From Meiothermus ruber DSM 1279 (GTDB lineage Bacteria; Deinococcota; Deinococci; Deinococcales; Thermaceae): a stretch of DNA of 64,000 nucleotides. A program made the translations under genes and the position numbers. The notes below the pieces were generated by a model. It ran no database searches. It was given only the letters and a program-made list of their open reading frames with translations, and had not been told where the DNA came from. Each line of letters begins with the position of its first letter. Position 1 is the stretch's first letter. Positions 60,695-64,000 of the stretch are shown in pieces. Location: the NCBI RefSeq assembly GCF_000024425.1, contig NC_013946.1, forward strand, positions 2,604,001 through 2,668,000, given 5' to 3'.

Positions 60695-62050
60695 TTAATC
60701 AGAGGCCGCTGGCCGGGCCTCGAGCCGGAACCACCGCCCACTTCGATAGCGCCACAAGAACAGGGCCAACCGCACGGCCTCCTCTCCCAGGAGCCGCCCC
60801 AGGAATATCCCCCACAAGCCCAGTCCCAGCGGGAAGGCCAGCAGCCAGGCCAGCGGCAAGCCCACCACAAACACCGTCACCACATCGGAGAGCAGTAAAA
60901 AGCGGGTATCCCCCCCGCTGGCCAGGGTGCCAAAAAAGATGAAGTTGGAAACCTTGGCCGGCTGGAACAGCGCGTTGAGCAGTATGGCCCAGAAGGCCCA
61001 TTCCTGCACCTGCGGGGTGGTGTTGGGGTAGAGAACAGGCAGCAGAAAAGCGAACAAAGCAAAAGCCAGGCCGAAGATGGCAGCCGAGGTGAGTCCAACC
61101 CGCCAGACCAGGCGCGAAACCAGCCAAACACCGGGCGAGTCGGCCCGTCCAATGGCCTGGGCCACCAGCACCGTGGCCGCGTAGTGCAGGCCCGCCGAGG
61201 CGGTGATGAAGACCGACTCGAGGTTGCTCACTATCTGGAACACCGCCAGCTCCTGGGTGCCCAGACGCTCGAACAGCAGGGCGAACAAGAACACCCCTCC
61301 GCTAAAAACCACCTCGGTGATGAACAGCGGCAACACCAGCGGCACCACCTCGCGGAGCAAATCCCGCCCTTGTCCCAGGCTGGGCCAGGCCCAGCGCAAC
61401 CCCCAGCGGCTTCCCACCAAGAGCCCAAACAGCACCACAGCCCGGATGCCCTGGGCTACCAGGGTTGCCAGCGCCGCCCCAACCACGCCCATCCCCAGCG
61501 GGTGCACAAACAGCCAGGACAGCAGCGGTATCAGGGCTATGGCCGGAATGGTCACAATCATTGGTATGCGCGCCCTTCCGATGCTGCGAAAAGCCGCGCT
61601 GCTCACCACGCTTAGGGTAATGAGGGGTAAAGAGAAAGCCACCAGGGTGAGAAAAGGCCCACCAATGGCAGCAATCTCCGGATTCGACCCAATCAGCCTC
61701 AAAAAAGGAGTGGCCCCCAGCCCCAGCGGTAGAGCCAGCACCAGTGATATAAGTGCAGAAAATCCGATAAAAAAGCTTACGATGCGCCGCACCGCGATCT
61801 CGTCACCCCGCCCCCGGGCCCGGCTAGCCAGGATGGCGCACCCCGCACCCAGGGTATTGAGGCACAGGATGCCAATGAACAGAACGTTGTTGGCCAGACC
61901 CACTGCGGCAATGGTGGCGGTACCCAGGGTTCCTACAATTACCTGATTGGCAAAACCCAGGGCTAGCTGCACGGTGGACTCGAGGCTCACTGGCAGGGCA
62001 ATTCTGAATATTTCGCGCTGGGTATCCACAGCCACAAAGGCCAGCATACT
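60695..62050 (-). CDS. MATE-family multidrug/sodium antiporter
   Basis: Membrane exporter of about 451 residues with twelve hydrophobic helices in two similar halves. The start of the family (REIFRIALPVSLESTVQLAL) follows ATG 62050 directly, and the length then matches MATE proteins. Conserved pieces are GLANNVLFIGI and the second-half LPLFITEVVFSGGVFLFALL. The substrate is unknown. It is upstream of the PaaX-type gene on the same strand. Confidence 0.88.
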   Translation of the reverse strand, partial: SMLAFVAVDTQREIFRIALPVSLESTVQLALGFANQVIVGTLGTATIAAVGLANNVLFIGILCLNTLGAGCAILASRARGRGDEIAVRRIVSFFIGFSALISLVLALPLGLGATPFLRLIGSNPEIAAIGGPFLTLVAFSLPLITLSVVSSAAFRSIGRARIPMIVTIPAIALIPLLSWLFVHPLGMGVVGAALATLVAQGIRAVVLFGLLVGSRWGLRWAWPSLGQGRDLLREVVPLVLPLFITEVVFSGGVFLFALLFERLGTQELAVFQIVSNLESVFITASAGLHYAATVLVAQAIGRADSPGVWLVSRLVWRVGLTSAAIFGLAFALFAFLLPVLYPNTTPQVQEWAFWAILLNALFQPAKVSNFIFFGTLASGGDTRFLLLSDVVTVFVVGLPLAWLLAFPLGLGLWGIFLGRLLGEEAVRLALFLWRYRSGRWFRLEARPAASD

Positions 62051-62098
62051 ACGCAGCAGGGAGGCGCCGCGCCTGGCCCACAACCGCCCAGCAGAAGG

Positions 62099-62104
62099 TA
62101 GAAT
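62099..62104 (+). promoter_or_regulatory. -10 box of the class III aminotransferase gene
   Basis: TAGAAT lies ten bases before ATG 62115, so the leader would be only a few bases long. No convincing -35 box. Confidence 0.4.
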
Positions 62105-62114
62105 CGGGGGCATT

Positions 62115-63470
62115 ATGAACCCCCTTGTCTGGAACACCGAGCAGCTCATCGAGCAGGATATCGCCCACCACCTGCACCCCGTCACCAACCTGCACCGCCA
62201 CAAGCAACAGGGCCCGCTGGTGCTGGTGGAGGGCAAAGGCTCTAAGGTACGCGATAGCCAGGGCAAGTGGTACCTCGACGGCTTCGCCGGTCTCTGGAAC
62301 GTGAACGTGGGGTACGGGCGCCAGGAGCTGGTGGAGGCCGCGCGCCAGCAGATGGCCCGGCTGGCCTTTCAACCCACCTTCTTTGGGCTGGCCACCCCCC
62401 CGGTCATCGAGCTGGCCGCCAAGATGCACCAGCTTCTGCCGCACCACTCTCACTTCCAGTTCACCTCAGGCGGGGCCGAGTCCAACGAGACCGCCATCAA
62501 GATTGCCCGCTACTACTGGGCCCTGTCGGGTCGGCCCCAAAAAACCAAGATCATCTCGCGGCGCATGGCCTACCACGGGATTGCCATGGGGGCGCTGGCC
62601 GCCACCGGTGTTCCGGCCTACCACGCCGATTTCGGGCCGCTGCCGCCAGGGTTTTTGTATCTGAGCGCGCCGCTGGCCTACCGCAACAATCCGGGGCTTT
62701 CCGAGGCCGGGTTTGTGGCCATGCTGGCCCAGGAGCTCGAGGACTTAATCCTTCGGGAAGGCCCCGAAACCATCGCGGCCTTTATCGGGGAGCCGGTGCA
62801 GGGGGCGGGGGGCGTGGTGCCACCCCCCGAGGGCTACTGGCAGGCCATCGTCCCCATTCTGAAGAAGTACGAGATTCTGCTAATTGCCGACGAGGTGATT
62901 ACCGGCTTTGGCCGCACCGGCGAGATGTTCGCCCAGACCACCTATGGCTTCCAGGCCGACATCACCAGCTTTGCCAAGGGCATCACCTCGGGGTATGTGC
63001 CGCTGGGCGGGGTGGGCATCAGCCCGCAAATTTTCGAGCGCATCTCGGCCCCCGACCGCATGTTCATGCACGGTTTCACCTATTCGGGGCATCCGGTGGC
63101 CTGTGCGGTGGCCCTGGCCAACATCGAGATTATCGAGCGCGAGCAGCTCTGGGTGAATGCCCATAAGCGGGGTGAGCAGCTTTTGCAGCGGCTAAAGGCG
63201 CTCGAGGCCCACCCCCACGTGGGCAACGTACGCGGCAAAGGGCTGATGGCCCTGGTCGAGGTGGTGGAGGACAAGGCCAGCAAAAAGACCTTCGATCCAG
63301 CCAAAGGCATTGGAGGACACTTGATGCAGGTCAGCCGGGAAAAAGGTGTGATTGTGCGCTGCAACGACACCGGCTTTGCCATTGCCCCACCCCTGGTCAT
63401 TACCGAGCAAGAGATCGACGAACTGGTAAACGCCCTGGCCGAGACCCTGGACGAAGTCCTGGGCGCCTAA
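62115..63470 (+). CDS. Class III PLP-dependent aminotransferase (omega-transaminase type)
   Basis: A 451-residue transaminase of the omega-amino acid/polyamine group. It has DGFAGLWNVNVGYGRQEL, TSGGAESNETAIKIARYYW, the PLP Asp in LLIADEVITGFGRTG and the Schiff-base Lys in SFAKGITSGYVPLG near residue 288. Relatives use putrescine, beta-alanine or taurine with pyruvate. ATG 62115 gives the family N terminus; a longer frame from 61947 runs across the divergent MATE gene and is not supported. The substrate cannot be fixed from sequence. Confidence 0.92.
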   Translation: MNPLVWNTEQLIEQDIAHHLHPVTNLHRHKQQGPLVLVEGKGSKVRDSQGKWYLDGFAGLWNVNVGYGRQELVEAARQQMARLAFQPTFFGLATPPVIELAAKMHQLLPHHSHFQFTSGGAESNETAIKIARYYWALSGRPQKTKIISRRMAYHGIAMGALAATGVPAYHADFGPLPPGFLYLSAPLAYRNNPGLSEAGFVAMLAQELEDLILREGPETIAAFIGEPVQGAGGVVPPPEGYWQAIVPILKKYEILLIADEVITGFGRTGEMFAQTTYGFQADITSFAKGITSGYVPLGGVGISPQIFERISAPDRMFMHGFTYSGHPVACAVALANIEIIEREQLWVNAHKRGEQLLQRLKALEAHPHVGNVRGKGLMALVEVVEDKASKKTFDPAKGIGGHLMQVSREKGVIVRCNDTGFAIAPPLVITEQEIDELVNALAETLDEVLGA

Positions 63471-63500
63471 AAAACATCTCGTAGTGGGATGAGACCAGCA

Positions 63501-64000
63501 TCAAACCGGTTCGGTGGCGGGCAGGTCGGTTGTAACGCGCCCCTGTAGCAGCCGGAGCATCTCCCCTACCAGGTACAAAGAGCCTGTCACCAGAACCGGC
63601 CAGCCATCCTGCCGGGCTATTTGAGCAGCGTCCTGGAGGGCCTCGAGCGGATCTTCGAAGTAGGGTGCCGGGTAAGCCTGCAAGAGCTCCTCCGCCCGCA
63701 AAGCGCCTTTTGCCGCATAAGTAAAGCGCACGCTTCTGGCTTTGGGCAGCAGGGTGTGCAGGATGCTGCGGTAGTCCTTACGGGGGAAGGCCCCAAACAC
63801 CAGATGAAAGCCCTCAAACTCCTCCACCAGGGCCCTGGCCGCAGGGGGGTTGTGGGCCCCATCCAGCACCACCGGGAGGCCTTGGTAGGTAAGCTGCTGC
63901 ATGCGGCCTGGGTGCTGGGCGGTGGACAGACCGGTGGCAATCACGCTGTCGCTGTAGCCCAGCAAGCGCAACACCGCCGCAGCCAGACGGGCGTTTTGCT
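63501..64000 (-). CDS. folC: Folylpolyglutamate/dihydrofolate synthase, C-terminal part
   Basis: Adds glutamate to folates and, in many bacteria, makes dihydrofolate from dihydropteroate. About 166 codons are present; the N-terminal ATP-binding part lies beyond the right edge. Visible are QNARLAAAVLRLLGY, the GRMQQL segment, VVLDGAHNPPAARALVEEF with the catalytic DGAHN, and the C-terminal GWPVLVTGSLYLVGEMLRLL. It is convergent with the aminotransferase, 30 bases apart. Confidence 0.92.
   Translation of the reverse strand, partial: QNARLAAAVLRLLGYSDSVIATGLSTAQHPGRMQQLTYQGLPVVLDGAHNPPAARALVEEFEGFHLVFGAFPRKDYRSILHTLLPKARSVRFTYAAKGALRAEELLQAYPAPYFEDPLEALQDAAQIARQDGWPVLVTGSLYLVGEMLRLLQGRVTTDLPATEPV

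Noticed and set aside
61947-62114. A 56-codon N-terminal extension of the aminotransferase
   Set aside because: It overlaps the divergent MATE gene, has no family similarity and crosses the likely promoter.

Overview
The window looks like a chromosomal segment of a Thermaceae bacterium, most probably Meiothermus. EF-Tu, EF-G and most ribosomal proteins read very close to Thermus. S4 and S14 are the longer zinc-free forms known from Deinococcus, and several genes have TANNNT boxes 5 to 7 nt before the start codon, as expected for leaderless mRNAs of this phylum. The DNA is GC-rich and unusually dense in the palindrome CTCGAG. There is no rRNA, CRISPR array, insertion sequence or prophage.

Layout. 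1-5.5 kb: a LacI-type regulator cut by the window edge, then a divergent operon with a three-part TRAP transporter, two SDR dehydrogenases and an LDH2/YiaK-family dehydrogenase, probably for uptake and oxidation of a sugar acid. 5.5-16.3 kb: housekeeping and unknown genes (mnmA, tRNA-Arg, a degenerate GGDEF-EAL protein, a lipid kinase, a double GNAT protein, a coupled P-loop ATPase / enolase-superfamily / nucleotidyltransferase cluster, pyrE, gpsA). 16.3-18.1 kb: an AT-richer restriction-modification island, with an endonuclease of the PvuII family fused to a controller-type HTH domain, opposite an M.PvuII-like N4-cytosine methyltransferase. 18-34 kb: ppsA and its regulator kinase, gltX, lptB, a DUF3084 coiled-coil protein, an HtrA-type protease, two deoxynucleoside kinases, uvrA, and a dnaB interrupted by a 428-residue intein with a homing-endonuclease domain. 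34-36.2 kb: tRNA-Asn and an amino-acid-type ABC transporter lacking its binding protein.

36.3-57.1 kb: one continuous leftward block joining the str, S10, spc and alpha clusters, from rpsL to rplQ, with a strong promoter and hairpin-rich leader before rpsL. Most genes touch or overlap; the few wider gaps mostly carry short perfect hairpins. 57.2-64 kb: a SCO protein, mazG, a Nudix hydrolase, a PaaX-family regulator, a MATE transporter, a class III aminotransferase and the C-terminal part of FolC, cut by the right edge.

Functional links: the LacI-type repressor has a plausible operator over the TRAP operon promoter. ppsA and ppsR are divergent around four GTGTAG boxes, and the restriction gene carries its own candidate regulator. 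The most unusual items are the fused controller-endonuclease, the DnaB intein, the GTGTAG array and the CTCGAG enrichment. All family assignments were made by reading the sequence from memory of the families; no database search was run.
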